DNA of 64,000 nucleotides from Urechis unicinctus. Lineage: Eukaryota; Annelida; Polychaeta; Xenopneusta; Urechidae. The stretch lies in NCBI GenBank assembly GCA_034190875.2, contig CM067344.1:19487112-19551111 (forward strand), given 5' to 3'. Numbering within the stretch: position 1 is the first letter of the stretch; the number at the start of each line of letters is the position of its first letter. A model generated the notes under the pieces. The model saw only the letters and a list, made by a program, of their open reading frames with translations. It was not told where the DNA came from and ran no database searches. A program made the position numbers and the translations under genes. Below, piece after piece: positions 10,646 through 20,792 of the stretch.

Positions 10646-11695
10646 AATTGTTTGCCTGTTTAAAAAAATACACCTGATTCTGTAAGCACGAAACAGCTGC
10701 GGTTAAGCGTTCCCTCGGGTGATTTAGGCGCCCCCTTTTTTAAGCGTCTATAGATAAATATAGACTTGACACCCCAGTGTTGTATAACCCTGTTGATCGG
10801 ATTCGGGTCCCCCGGCGCCCCCACTCGTCCCATAAATCAATCAATGTCCCATTATGTTTGATACAAATTTTTATCTTTGTCAATATTGAGCATGATCGTT
10901 GCGTAGCGGCGTGACTGTGTGCGCCTTGGTAATTGATTGCTGTGGTACACACGGCGCTCACTAGCTGTGTACCTAGGTGTATTCAGCTATTTGTAACTTG
11001 TGCACAATTCTTGTCCAAGCAGGCGCTAGCTTGCGCAAGGATGTGGGCATTGCTGGAGTCTATTGGCCGATTAAAGTCGATATATCAATGAAAGGGGAAT
11101 TTGCATGGCGTCTACTTGAGCGGCTACCTGCATGTTGATTTGATCTAGCGATCGTTATGGAAATTTATCACAAGCCGCGGTCGCACGCAGCTTAATAGCG
11201 GTCATTAGGTAGCTGGTCAGCTGTGATGGTTACCGACCGCCGCCCGGCAATAATCTACCTTACTGCCCGTAGCTTTCATGATACCCCTACCCCCTCAAGC
11301 CTCACCTCGATGTTACCCCCGTCCCCGCTTATTCTCTGCCGATTCGACTGTGTCCTGCCACTCCCATCTCTCTCCCCCCCCCCCCCCCACACACACACCA
11401 TTGGAAACTCTCTGCTTTCGCCCCGGTACATGCACTATTTATTAGGCAGCACCGTGCCGCGGTCTGCTCTGCGTGAGGTGTGATTGTGTGAGTGTGGCAG
11501 GGGCTTGGTGGATCAGTCTGTTGCTGAGTCCGCGATCACTCCGCCGAGGAAATTCCTCGCTAGATCGCACCACACTCAGCTGACCCAACCGCTCTCCTTC
11601 TGACGTCATCATTAGCAATGACGAATTCGAATCATGAAAACTGCATCCTCAGGATTTACCAGTAATCCGTTTATAGAAACCAGTTCATGGGAAAT

Positions 11696-11771
11696 TGTAA
11701 TCGTCGAAGATAGACTAGCGGTAAACATTCAGCTGTAATCGTCGAGGAGAGCCTGGCGGTAACCATTCAGC
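11696..11771 (+). repeat. 38-bp tandem duplication
   Basis: Two adjacent copies begin TGTAATCGTCGA and end CATTCAGC, at 11696 and 11734, with five or so differences. Confidence 0.85.
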
Positions 11772-11930
11772 TTTAAACGCGGATACGCCGAAACAATGGA
11801 CTATGGATATTAACGCGTGAATTCAGTTGAGATTGTTACAGTGACATGGTGGATATCTGGCCGTAGTGTACTTGCTGAAGCGAGCTGCCATACATATATA
11901 CAATACATAAACAGTATATATACATACATA

Positions 11931-11940
11931 TATATTTATA
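11931..11940 (+). promoter_or_regulatory. Possible TATA box for alternative PKI first exon
   Basis: TATATTTATA followed by CCCG lies about 70 bases before the ATG at 12003. It sits in a TA-rich stretch, so chance occurrence is likely. Confidence 0.2.
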
Positions 11941-12002
11941 CCCGTTTATTGTTGATGCTCACTACACAAGAGGGCGGTTTGAGTGTTATATTCCGTGTAC
12001 CC

Positions 12003-12041
12003 ATGCCTTCACCCACTCAAATCGCGGTCGAAATCACTTCG
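12003..12041 (+). CDS. PKI alternative first coding exon B (candidate)
   Basis: An ATG at 12003 begins 13 codons, MPSPTQIAVEITS, ending at a consensus TCG|GTAAGT donor in phase 0. Splicing to 15113 continues in frame through PYP into the PKI start, predicting a 96-residue isoform. No acceptor is obvious upstream, so this would be a first exon with its promoter in the preceding TA-rich stretch. The local sequence is CpG-containing, unlike the surrounding intron. It could also be a chance donor after a chance ATG. Confidence 0.35.
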
Positions 12042-13721
12042 GTAAGTGCTCAACGGAAATATTCTGTTACGCTGTTTTTCTGTATAAATTATTGACCACA
12101 AATAAAACAGCTATTTGTTAGAGGGAACGTCGAATCAATACTAGGCCATATTAGCTACACCCGTACGTGTTAACATGTACGCTATGTATAGGAATCGTGA
12201 GCGGAGGTGTGAAACGCCTCACAGTATGTGGCCAACACGCTCGATGGGCGATTTTTTTCTCTATTGGCAAAGGTTAACTTTGCTTTGAGCGAGACATTAT
12301 ACAGCAGATGGCGTCTTTGCGACGACAGTTAATGACAAATGATTTTTCTCAAAAGAAAATATAGCCTTATCGATACAATATTACTTACTGCAACAGGTTG
12401 TTAAGGTTGGTTGATGACAACGCTATCCCCGGTGGCGGAATACAGTGTGTTGTGCTTATTAGGTGACAAATGTACGGCTAATGTTGTGAATGGTAAGCAG
12501 TAAGTGGGACTTTTCTCTATGCCTAGTAAACGTATAATTAATGATTATTCACAAACACAATGTTTAGATGTACGGAGGGTTGTTTCAATTGTACCCTAAC
12601 TGGAAACCTACATATAGAACGTACATCCCAAGTACTTGTAGTCTTTGCTGTAACCACACGTGCTTGGGTCCCGATGTCAGATCGCCCGAGTGAAGTCGGG
12701 CTTAGAAAACCTGAATGAGCCGAGCGAGTTGATGGCATTTGATGCAGCACGCTCCATTATCAGATTATACTGCTGTTATTCTGTTGACAGCAATAGTAAT
12801 GGATAGAGAAGGTCATAGCACCCACTGGTTTGTATCCTAACGGTGGTGACCCGACAGCGCCATTTTTCCGCTCATCATGTCATGATGTATAATGGTCGGC
12901 ATTTCTTCCCGCGTGTGGGTGTTCGGACCTCACATATTTAAGCGCGAGTCGTCAGATGCATGCCTGGACGAGGCGCTATCGATTCTTTCCAGACCTCGAA
13001 CATACTCTACTTTATGCTCTTCATCCCAGCCACTCCTTTGGTCTATAGATTCCCCCTATCAGCATCCATAGGCGTGATTAAAGCGCCTATTTTACTCCCT
13101 CCCGTATGGCGTAGTTACGTTTGTCTTGTTCGGCAATATTGTAGCGCAATAGGGGTATTAGGCAATAGCAATAGTGGCGGCAAACAGGTCAATGCAGTGG
13201 AGCCACTATTCTATTATGTGAACAAGGCATAACATAATCGCCTCATAATTGAGTCCTTACCACCTGTTTGCAATGACTTCAGGGCTTTGTTGATATTGGT
13301 TGAGATTCGTGTCAGTCGTGGGTTAAAACCATTGAATATGGCTTCATTATTGACCATACCATAACTCTCTCTCATTTCAACTGTGCCTTTCGATTTATTT
13401 ACACGCTGTCCCTTAAATTCATTCTCAACGTTTGTGCCATGAGGTTACTTCTCCTACTTCGCCACATAGTATTACAGTCATAGGTTAGCAACAGTGGCTA
13501 TGTAGGCAATAAGTCTAGAAACATTGTTTTGTGCGTCATTTTGTCTGTCCATTCGTCATACAAACCTCTCCTTGTTACTAATCTCCTTCCTTTGCCGGCG
13601 CAGTCTACCTTTTCGCTACAATTCTGACCGTGTCAGTTTGCAAATACACATAAGTCAAATCTGCCATATAGCGCAGTCGGCTTGTCATTAGCGTTCATTC
13701 ATAGGAACCCACTAGGTAAGG

Positions 13722-13830
13722 TCTATGTATAAATCCTGATTAATCTCCAGAGCAATACTACTGTTGGAATCGGTAAGTGCCTGGGCACGTTTAGTCTATC
13801 GACCGGAAGGTTGTATAAGCGAATAACAGG
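13722..13830 (+). repeat. Dispersed repeat family R1, copy 1
   Basis: Shares AGAGCAATACTACTG, TTGGAATC-GT and GTG-CTGGGC-CG with 27155-27260 (+), and ATAAATC plus CCAGAGCAATACTAC with 43850-43925 (-). It includes a GTAAGT that should not be read as a real splice donor. Confidence 0.55.
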
Positions 13831-13929
13831 GGACCTGACTGCTTCCTTCATGAACAGCGCAGCAGTGCTACAAAGGTAATGATGGGTGGAGCTATTTATG
13901 CTATGTCAGCGTAATTGGCACATTTTTGG

Positions 13930-14457
13930 ATGATAAGGCAGTCGGTTAGGATGATAAGGTCGGTGCGGTTCCGACATGCGGTGTCAGTGATGATAAGGCA
14001 GTCAGGCAGGATGATAAGACCGATGTGATTCCGACATGTGGTGTCAGTGATGATAAGGCAGTCAGGCAGGATGATAAGGACGGTGTGATTCCGACATGTG
14101 GTGTCAGTGATGATAAGGCAGTCGGGAAGGATGATAAGGTCGGTCGGTGTGATTCCGACATGTGGTGTCAGTGATGATAAGGCAGTCAGGCAGGATGATA
14201 AGGTCGGTGTGATTCCGACATGTGGTGTCAGTGATGATAAGGCAGTCGGATAGGATGATAAGGTCGATGTGATTCCGACATGTGGTGTCAGTGATGATAA
14301 GGCAGTCAGGCAGGATGATAAGGTCGATGTGATTCCGACATGTGGTGTCAGTGATGATAAGGCAGTCAGGCAGGATGATAAAGTCGATTTGATTCCGACA
14401 TGTGGTGTCAGTAATGATAAGTCAGTCGGTTAGGATGATAAGGTCGGTGTGATTCCG
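13930..14457 (+). repeat. 60-bp minisatellite, about 8.8 copies
   Basis: Unit starts fall at 13930, 13990, 14050, 14110, 14174, 14234, 14294, 14354 and 14414. The fourth unit has a 4-bp CGGT insertion. Each unit contains two GATGATAAG words, so it is itself a decayed dimer, and ends CCGACATGTGGTGTCAGT. Because 60 is a multiple of 3, it reads open on the minus strand as a 20-residue repeat; this is not taken as a gene. Confidence 0.95.
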
Positions 14458-14900
14458 TTTCATGACCTATCTGCATTTCATGTCTAGCTTTAATGACAAT
14501 GCATTCCTTGCGTGGGCCAAACATACAACATACCACATACCCCTAGACAAGAGGCTGGAATGGCGTGGTCCAGTGAATCAGCTGGTGGTGACATGCCCCG
14601 GAATCATTTGTGCATTTTCATCTATTTCCCCGTCTTGTTTTTGTTCATCATTAATTTTTATCAACGTCAAAAATTCACCCGCAAATGTCCTAGAAGGCGG
14701 CTGATTAATCAGGTCAAACTTTTTTCTACTCACCATTGCAGGCACTATATAACACCCTATGCTTACTTACTTAACTGTATATACCAAGTGAAATATCACG
14801 AATTTGGAAAATTTTCAATACATTGCATGAATTAAGAAATGAATATGTTTTATAAATGGACCACGCGTTAATCAAAGTTAATCAAAGTACATAAATGTCA

Positions 14901-15005
14901 TTGACAAGTGTGTCTCTCTAATTGGACACTAGCAGTTGACAGGTGTGTCTTTATAATTGGACACTAGCAGTTGACAGGTGTGTCTCTGTAATTGGACACT
15001 AGCTG
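14901..15005 (+). repeat. 35-bp minisatellite, 3 copies
   Basis: Three units with TTGACA-GTGTGTCT and AATTGGACACTAGC, ending about 105 bp before the PKI coding exon acceptor. Confidence 0.9.
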
Positions 15006-15112
15006 TCGGCTTGTCTTCCTTTGTTACACAATTTTATGCAGCCTTCCATGTGTCCTGATGCAAAAACGCTAAAGGTAGTGTTACATTCTTACTTTTATTT
15101 GTTTGTGTTTAG

Positions 15113-15272
15113 CCATATCCAATGACAAATGTGGATCCTAAATCCCTAGAGGACTTTGCTGCCAGTGGTCGCTCAGGGCGGAGGAATGCTCTGGCAGATA
15201 TCCTGGATAGTAATGTGTCTTCCACTTCAACAGCCAGTCTGCCACTTGACTTGCAGAAGCTATCATGCAGTG
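15113..15272 (+). CDS. cAMP-dependent protein kinase inhibitor (PKI), main exon
   Basis: PKI binds the free catalytic subunit of protein kinase A as a pseudosubstrate and exports it from the nucleus. The exon follows a TTTGTGTTTAG acceptor; the ATG at 15122 gives residues 1-50. [13 protein letters not shown] (12-24) is the family signature: Phe for the hydrophobic pocket, the Arg cluster, and Ala in place of the phosphorylated Ser. LPLDLQKL (40-47) fits the leucine-rich nuclear export signal. The donor is G|GTATGT at 15273. With the next exon the protein is 80 residues, against about 75-78 in vertebrate PKIs. PYP codons ahead of the ATG are open and in frame with two upstream exons. Which vertebrate paralogue (A, B or G) it matches best cannot be decided. 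Confidence 0.93.
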
Positions 15273-15315
15273 GTATGTTGTCATATCATTTGTTAATTTC
15301 CCCATAGGAATGTCA

Positions 15316-15451
<136 letters not shown>

Positions 15452-15504
15452 TTACTGTGCATTTTGTTCTAACAATGTGTCATGGCTATTCATTTGTGTC
15501 ACAG

Positions 15505-15596
15505 ACACCAGTGAAATGAAGAAGTCAGATATTGCCACTGGTGGCGAGGATACAACTGCAAACAGCTCAACAGATGAAAGCAACTCCAAATCTTAG
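15505..15596 (+). CDS. PKI terminal coding exon
   Basis: After a TTTGTGTCACAG acceptor, AC completes a split Asp codon and 29 further codons run to TAG at 15594-15596. The peptide is acidic and Ser/Thr-rich (DTSEMKKSDIATGGEDTT...), like the disordered tail of vertebrate PKIs. Phase matches the 15272 donor exactly. The intron between is only 232 bp. Confidence 0.88.
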
Positions 15597-16205
15597 CATT
15601 ATCCAGCCGCTTTATATTGCATCCATCACTATTTTAGAGATGGTGCACAATAATTTAACAGTTTGAATGATCCTGAGAGAATCTTGTATGAATGTTAAAG
15701 TTCCCCTTATGATCTCATCTATCACATGGTTGTTGAAGAGTAGGTGTGGTCATTTCCAAATATGTGTTAGTTTTTACATTCACCTTTCAAGTAAGAGATG
15801 ACTGAGTTTTATTACATTTGCCTGTGTGTTGAATGTATGCTGATGTGTTTGTATTTGGTCAGAGTTCCACTGGAGATTTGAATGTCTCAGCATAGATAAT
15901 TGGTTGTAAGCATTATTGCTTTTTGTAATTTGTTATGTCAATTATGTGAATCTCTGGCTAATGCTATAGTTGTTGTTTCATTTTCATTTCATAGTTGATT
16001 ATATGTGAATTTGATTTATGAATTTATGCTTTTTAACCCCTAGTTCTTGAGGATATCCCTGTTACTGCTACTGTAATGTAGGAGATAGTATTGCACACTG
16101 TGTCCTTATGAAAATGCTAAAATTTCTCAAATGTTATGTTTGGTGATTCCAAACTGGTATTTGTGACAATATTGTTTGATGGGTTTCTAATTAAACTTGA
16201 GGTTT
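15597..16205 (+). other. Probable PKI 3' untranslated region
   Basis: About 600 bp of T-rich, CpG-poor sequence after the PKI stop, with no tandem repeats and no long ORF. It ends near an ATTAAA at 16190-16195 followed by a T/G-rich stretch, as expected for a 3' UTR. The end is inferred. Confidence 0.5.
16190..16195 (+). terminator. Candidate polyadenylation signal ATTAAA for PKI
   Basis: The common variant hexamer, followed within 20 bases by GAGGTTTTATC. Earlier AATAAA is not seen in the 3' UTR. Confidence 0.4.
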
Positions 16206-16535
16206 TATCATCCCTTCAGATTACTTTCTTTCACGTTTTTCTTTGGTCTGATGCGGACTTCATTTAAGTATGATGATCAAGATTTATTGCTCAAGTCTTG
16301 GAGAATAATCACATTTGCCTTGATAATGACCATGACCAACAATTTGCCACCAGTTTCTAGCTATAAATGGCTTAATGTTAAACAAATGCACAAATTTCAT
16401 TCAATCAGCATCCATTTGAAATGCGATTGAGTTATAGCTAAGGTGTTGGTAATGTGATTTGGCTATTTGTGTGCTCACTGTAAGCGTGACATCTTTAACG
16501 CCTAATCTATCATTATGTGACAAAATGCAACATAC

Positions 16536-16595
16536 TTCGCTAGAAAATCCTCCAAAATATCCACTTCATAGGGACAACACGTCCATGAATCATAA
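16536..16595 (-). CDS. Candidate 60-bp exon, unknown gene
   Basis: On the minus strand, GGCTTTGTTCTGCAG precedes 60 bp reading YDSWTCCPYEVDILEDFLA, and the block ends AA|GTATGT. Both splice signals are good, but a 60-bp open block is easily met by chance. No homology is recognised and no partner exon was found. Confidence 0.2.
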
Positions 16596-16834
16596 CTGCA
16601 GAACAAAGCCTCATTAAGACTCGAGGAGCCACTATTTGTAATGCAAGTGAAAATTTTTATGATTGTGAATATGGCTTTAGAACATGTCATGAAGGATCTG
16701 TTTCAGTTTATCATTTCTATATAAGTAAAGGTTGATGAAGTATCATGCAGCCCCTCGCAATTCTGTATCTCGGAGACCAGTGTCCTATGGCTGAGCTGTA
16801 ATAGCAAGTCGCTTCACTTGTTTTTTTTACACAG

Positions 16835-17126
16835 ATTTGATCCAAGTCGTGTCATTGTGGCAGCGACTGACTACCCAGCGTTTAACCACAAGTATATCCT
16901 TTGTTTCCATTGTTGCTACTACAACACATTATGCACTAATGGTGTGACAATTCTCCTAGGTAAGATGTTCTCATTCGTGTTAGGGTGTAAGTATGATCAT
17001 GTGATCGACCTGGATATGGTTAACTCCTTAGATCGAGCTTCGAGCTCTGATAGCCCCCTAAAAACGACAAACGCTAATCGATCGGACTCTGGCCTGTCGT
17101 CTTTCAGCTCCGTTATTAGCGACTAG
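16835..17126 (+). CDS. Candidate terminal exon of an unidentified gene
   Basis: A T8-rich acceptor ending TTTTACACAG precedes 292 bp open to TAG at 17124-17126. The peptide starts FDPSRVIVAATDYPAFN, has a hydrophobic Cys-containing stretch with VTILLGKMFSFVLG (possible membrane helix), then a polar Ser-rich tail with SSSDSPLKTT and ending SGLSSFSSVISD. The tail uses CpG-containing codons (TCG, CGA, GCG) unlike the AT-rich surroundings, which favours coding. A second acceptor within (CGTGTTAG at 16976-16983) could shorten it. I do not recognise the family. It cannot be a PKI 3' exon in phase. Confidence 0.35.
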
Positions 17127-17270
17127 TGGTAGAAGAAGATCAGTCATGAGCACATTCATGGCGGCCTGATCATATCATTCGTCATTATCATTACTACGTA
17201 TAAACGGTAGCGGACCGGGTTTTTGAACCGGACCGGGCATCCTTCACTTCATCTTTTTTTTCATATCCAG

Positions 17271-17393
17271 CCCAGCAGCCAAAGTCTTACTCGGCGTTCC
17301 CAGCCCACTGCGTATCGCCCGGATGTCTATAAGGCCAGTCTGCCACTAAACGACGTTTATAAGTCTGATGCGGAAATGAAATCTGTGTATAAT
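17271..17393 (+). CDS. Candidate 123-bp internal exon, unknown gene
   Basis: A strong acceptor (T-rich tract ending CATATCCAG) and an AAT|GTAATG donor bound exactly 41 codons, phase 0 at both ends. The peptide is polar: SLTRRSQ, then three tyrosine repeats (YRPDVYKAS, NDVYKSD, KSVYN), resembling a cytoplasmic tail with tyrosine motifs. Codons are CpG-rich. It lies 145 bp after the block ending at 17126 and may be an alternative or following exon of the same gene. Function unknown. Confidence 0.35.
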
Positions 17394-17780
17394 GTAATGT
17401 ATTTGTCATCTCAGATTTTCATGTTCGGATGTGATAGGGGCGTGTTCTTGTTAGCGTATATTAAAAATCGGCTCGACAGTTCATCACATCTAAAAAAGTA
17501 CATATTGGCTTTTAGATCAAAATGATATAATGTCAAAATTGTGACAGTAATCCCTTTTAGGCACTCAGCGAGACATATTATTGTCAGTTGTTCTGATATC
17601 GCTACACTTCACGCTAATCGTAGTGATTTATTGCAATCGCAAGCCATTAAAGCATAACTGCATGGTTACTTTGCCTCTTCATCAATAGTTCGACTTCGAG
17701 CTCTATTATTACAAAAGAGTAAATCAAACATGCGTTTTGATTGATAAACCCGCCAACTACTGGGCACGGTAACTTTATGA

Positions 17781-17806
17781 GACAGGCAGAATGAATCTGC
17801 CTGTTT
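17781..17806. other. Hairpin GACAGGCAGA / TCTGCCTGTT
   Basis: A roughly 10-bp stem with a 5-base loop (ATGAA). No gene context explains it. Confidence 0.6.
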
Positions 17807-19737
17807 CTAATGGTATTCTAGGTATTCAAAATAGCTTGTTTGCCTGCCGGTTATCTCGTATCCAGTGGTGTTAACTTGTCAGTTAAATGCAATTACACAT
17901 CAGTGCTGTGACTTAAGCTACTTCCTAACGCAGTCGATGCGTTTCTACTGAGCATTAAAGACAAAATAAACTGTAAAACCCTTGAACTTTCATCAGAGTC
18001 ATGGGCGTTTATGGGTAATCCCCAAGATGTGTGGACACAGTGGCTTGGTAGAAATAAACATCGTATGTTTGAAAGTTATTAAGCCGGTCTTTTGAGGTTC
18101 ATACATTTGATCATGGTGTTGCTATCACTAAAGAATAGTATCTTAATGGACTAGTAATCAAGCAAAAGTGCAGTATCTCATGATATCATCCAAGCCATGT
18201 TAATATATCGTTCCCCTGTATCAAGAGAAACATGATCATATGATGATGCAGCCATTATAGCATACAATGGCTGCTGATCAACCCACAACCATTTAAGGAA
18301 ATCCATTATGCAATCTGTCAATGTTCAGACATAAAATCTTCGATCCCTATTTGGTATTAAGTGTGCTAGTTTACAACTTGCTCTAGAAGCACGACCTTGA
18401 AGCGTAGGCGTGGTTAAAGGAAATAATCACGAAGGAACGTTCCAGTAACTCAGAGCAAATTAAATTCTGCATTTAAGTAATGTCAAATGTCTAATAAGCG
18501 ATTGAAAAGCAGTGGCAAGGCAATCAGTTATCAAAATTACGGATAAAAGCAATTATACATGGGTGTGGTTTATCCTAAACATGAGGGATGTCGCTTGTCA
18601 ACTGAGGAATACTGATTTGCTGTAGGTGATTGGGGTGCAATGTCTTCCTTAAAACAAGAGCATTGTTGCATATAACAGCAATAAATGTTACTGATGATTG
18701 GTGATATTTGTGTAAAAATCGTTTATATTGGTTGGTTTTGTACCGATTGTATCGTAGGGCGTCAAACATATATGCATACATTATTCTAACTGGTGATTGA
18801 TAACGTCAAATCAATAAATTGCCAAGGGGGACAATTAGAGAGGTTTAACCTCATGTACAGGAAGCGGTGGTACTTGTTCCGCGATACATAGTAGGGTGTG
18901 TTTGTCGGAGGGTTCTTGGCATATAACTGCCACACAGATCGCTATTGATGTCATTCTGCTCGCGGCTCTAATACCAAATGTCATATAGTTTTACGTGGAC
19001 AAGTTGATTTCGATGGTAATTTGATGTCTTTGCGCATACATAAGGCGTTATAAAGGACGGTTGCTTGGAGAGAATATCCATAAGGCGATATTTCCTTCTC
19101 TCATCCTGCTGTGTATGTAAGTTTCCTTATCGTATTAGATTTCCGAAGATAAGACAGCATACGTATGTTGTACACTTAATATGCGAGATAAAATCTGACT
19201 CCAGCCTCATCAATATTGAGTGGTGATTGGTGTAATTAGTGACTCCCTTTGTGTGATTGATTCAGGGGACAGTAGAATGACTACATGTCGCGAGCCATGT
19301 ATCCTTCTGATATATATCATTGGGTAAGAGGCCACTCCCCCGTCCTAACCATTGATCCAGGAAAGTATCGAATGTTTAATGCACATGAGCGTAATATGAA
19401 AAGTATCTTGAGGAATGCTGTCTTGTAAGTTACTGTATTCCTGGGGGTCCCTATTAGACGTTATCTACCCCAAAGACCGCACGTCGAGGATGGTACCGCT
19501 GGCCAGATGGTGAGCCAGGTAGTCAGCAGGATCTGGTGTGTTTGGAAGTAGCGGCTTGCGGTGTTTTATTGTATGAAACATCCATTGGAGTGGGAGACAG
19601 CGTAGTTCCTCAGTACTGACAGAGTGAGAGTTGATAAAGAGAAGACTATCTCAGATTTGACAGACTGATGCTTGGCTGCCCAGATTACAGGGACTCCCAG
19701 CTCATCATCTGCCTCAATTACGAAACCAAGCCGGCTT

Positions 19738-19795
19738 CCTGTCCGGATGGGGAAGACGATTCACTTCCTGTCCGGATGGGGAAGACGATTCACTT
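19738..19795 (+). repeat. 29-bp tandem duplication
   Basis: CCTGTCCGGATGGGGAAGAC plus 9 bp occurs twice in a row (19738 and 19767), directly left of the G/C-tract element. Confidence 0.9.
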
Positions 19796-19811
19796 GCCTG
19801 GATATAGGCCC

Positions 19812-20087
19812 GGGGGGGGGGGGCACTTAAGTATATAGAGGTGGTATATATGTGCCGCGCGACGGGGTATGTTTTTTCGGCCTCTCGTCTTGTACGACGG
19901 GTTTTTTTGGCCTCATACTTGTACGACGGGGTATGTTTTTCAGCTTCAAATCTGTTCGACAGGTTATACATTCGCATAATACCTTGTACGACGGGGTATG
20001 CTTTTGGCCATTTTGACTTGTACGACGGGATTTTTAGGTCCCGCGGCACACCCCTATCCAGAATAAGGCCAAGTGCCCCCCCCCCCC
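19812..20087 (-). mobile_element. G-tract/C-tract bounded MITE-like element, copy B, with target duplication
   Basis: G12 then CACTTAAGTATATA at the left end and CCAAGTGC then C12 at the right end form the inverted termini. Read on the minus strand it matches copy A (4781-4986) in order: GGATAGGGGTGTGCCGCGGG, several CGTCGTACAAG units, GTATTATGCGAATGT, and GCGGCACATATATAC. It carries about five diverged internal units built on CTTGTACGACGGGGTATG. The 9 bp GGATATAGG lies on both sides (19800-19808 and 20090-20098), which looks like a target-site duplication. A minus-strand frame through it reads Lys/Tyr/Arg-rich repeats (PSYK-like), probably a by-product. Confidence 0.75.
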
Positions 20088-20233
20088 GGGGATATAGGAC
20101 CGACTGATACGCTACCTGACTGGCTGGCTTTCCGATCCAACACTGAAGACAGAATAGAAAAGGATAAAAGAGTTCATGTCTCCTCGAGCAACGGACGGTA
20201 TATTGACGTTATAGACGCGATAAAGGGGGTGCG

Positions 20234-20257
20234 CCAACAACAACAACAACAACAACA
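20234..20257. repeat. (CAA)7-8 microsatellite
   Basis: A perfect trinucleotide run. It reads Gln on the plus strand and Leu on the minus strand, in ORFs with no other support. Confidence 0.9.
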
Positions 20258-20764
20258 TGGCAGGAATTAACCCCACCCCACGCCCCTCTCGGTGATTTAT
20301 CGCAATAAGTCGCCTACAAGGCATTGGTCTATCTGTATAAAGTATAAAGAAGATCGCATCTAGGTGTATTGAGGTTGATGTTGATACGGTGAGGCCTACG
20401 TTCTCTCATTGAAACATGTACAACACAGTGGCCAAGGCACGAAGCAACTACCCAATGCACGGATGTACTCTCATGTTCCTTATCCCACTTCTCTCCTCGC
20501 ACCTTATGAAAAACACAGGACGTTTATTTTCCAAACCCGGTGGAATATATATGGTTTATATCCTGACAGAATAATGTTTGGGCGCATTGGCCATAGACGC
20601 CACATTACACACCCGGCTTTTCATTGTCGGTCGTTCGTGATAATCTACATGGTAGTAGCACAGCATACATCAAGTTTAATCTCAAGACCAATGCTAAACG
20701 GATCCAATAAATGTCTGAAGTGGGGTTTATCGACCAGAACGTGGTTAGGGTGTTTCAGCGCAGG

Positions 20765-20792
20765 CTGCTCTCGAGATCCATCTCGAGCAGCT
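20765..20792. other. Near-perfect palindrome around two CTCGAG sites
   Basis: CTGCTCTCGAGAT pairs with ATCTCGAGCAG across a 2-base centre, with one TC bulge. Its role is unknown. Confidence 0.6.

Larger units (their letters stand above)
8938..15112 (+). other. Long PKI intron (or alternative-promoter region)
   Basis: Contains the antisense SINE, a 38-bp duplication, a second candidate first exon near 12 kb, a C14(CA)5 tract near 11.37 kb, a dispersed repeat (13722-13830), a 60-bp minisatellite and a 35-bp minisatellite. Scattered ORFs of 60-107 codons show no homology I recognise and lack paired splice sites. Confidence 0.5.
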
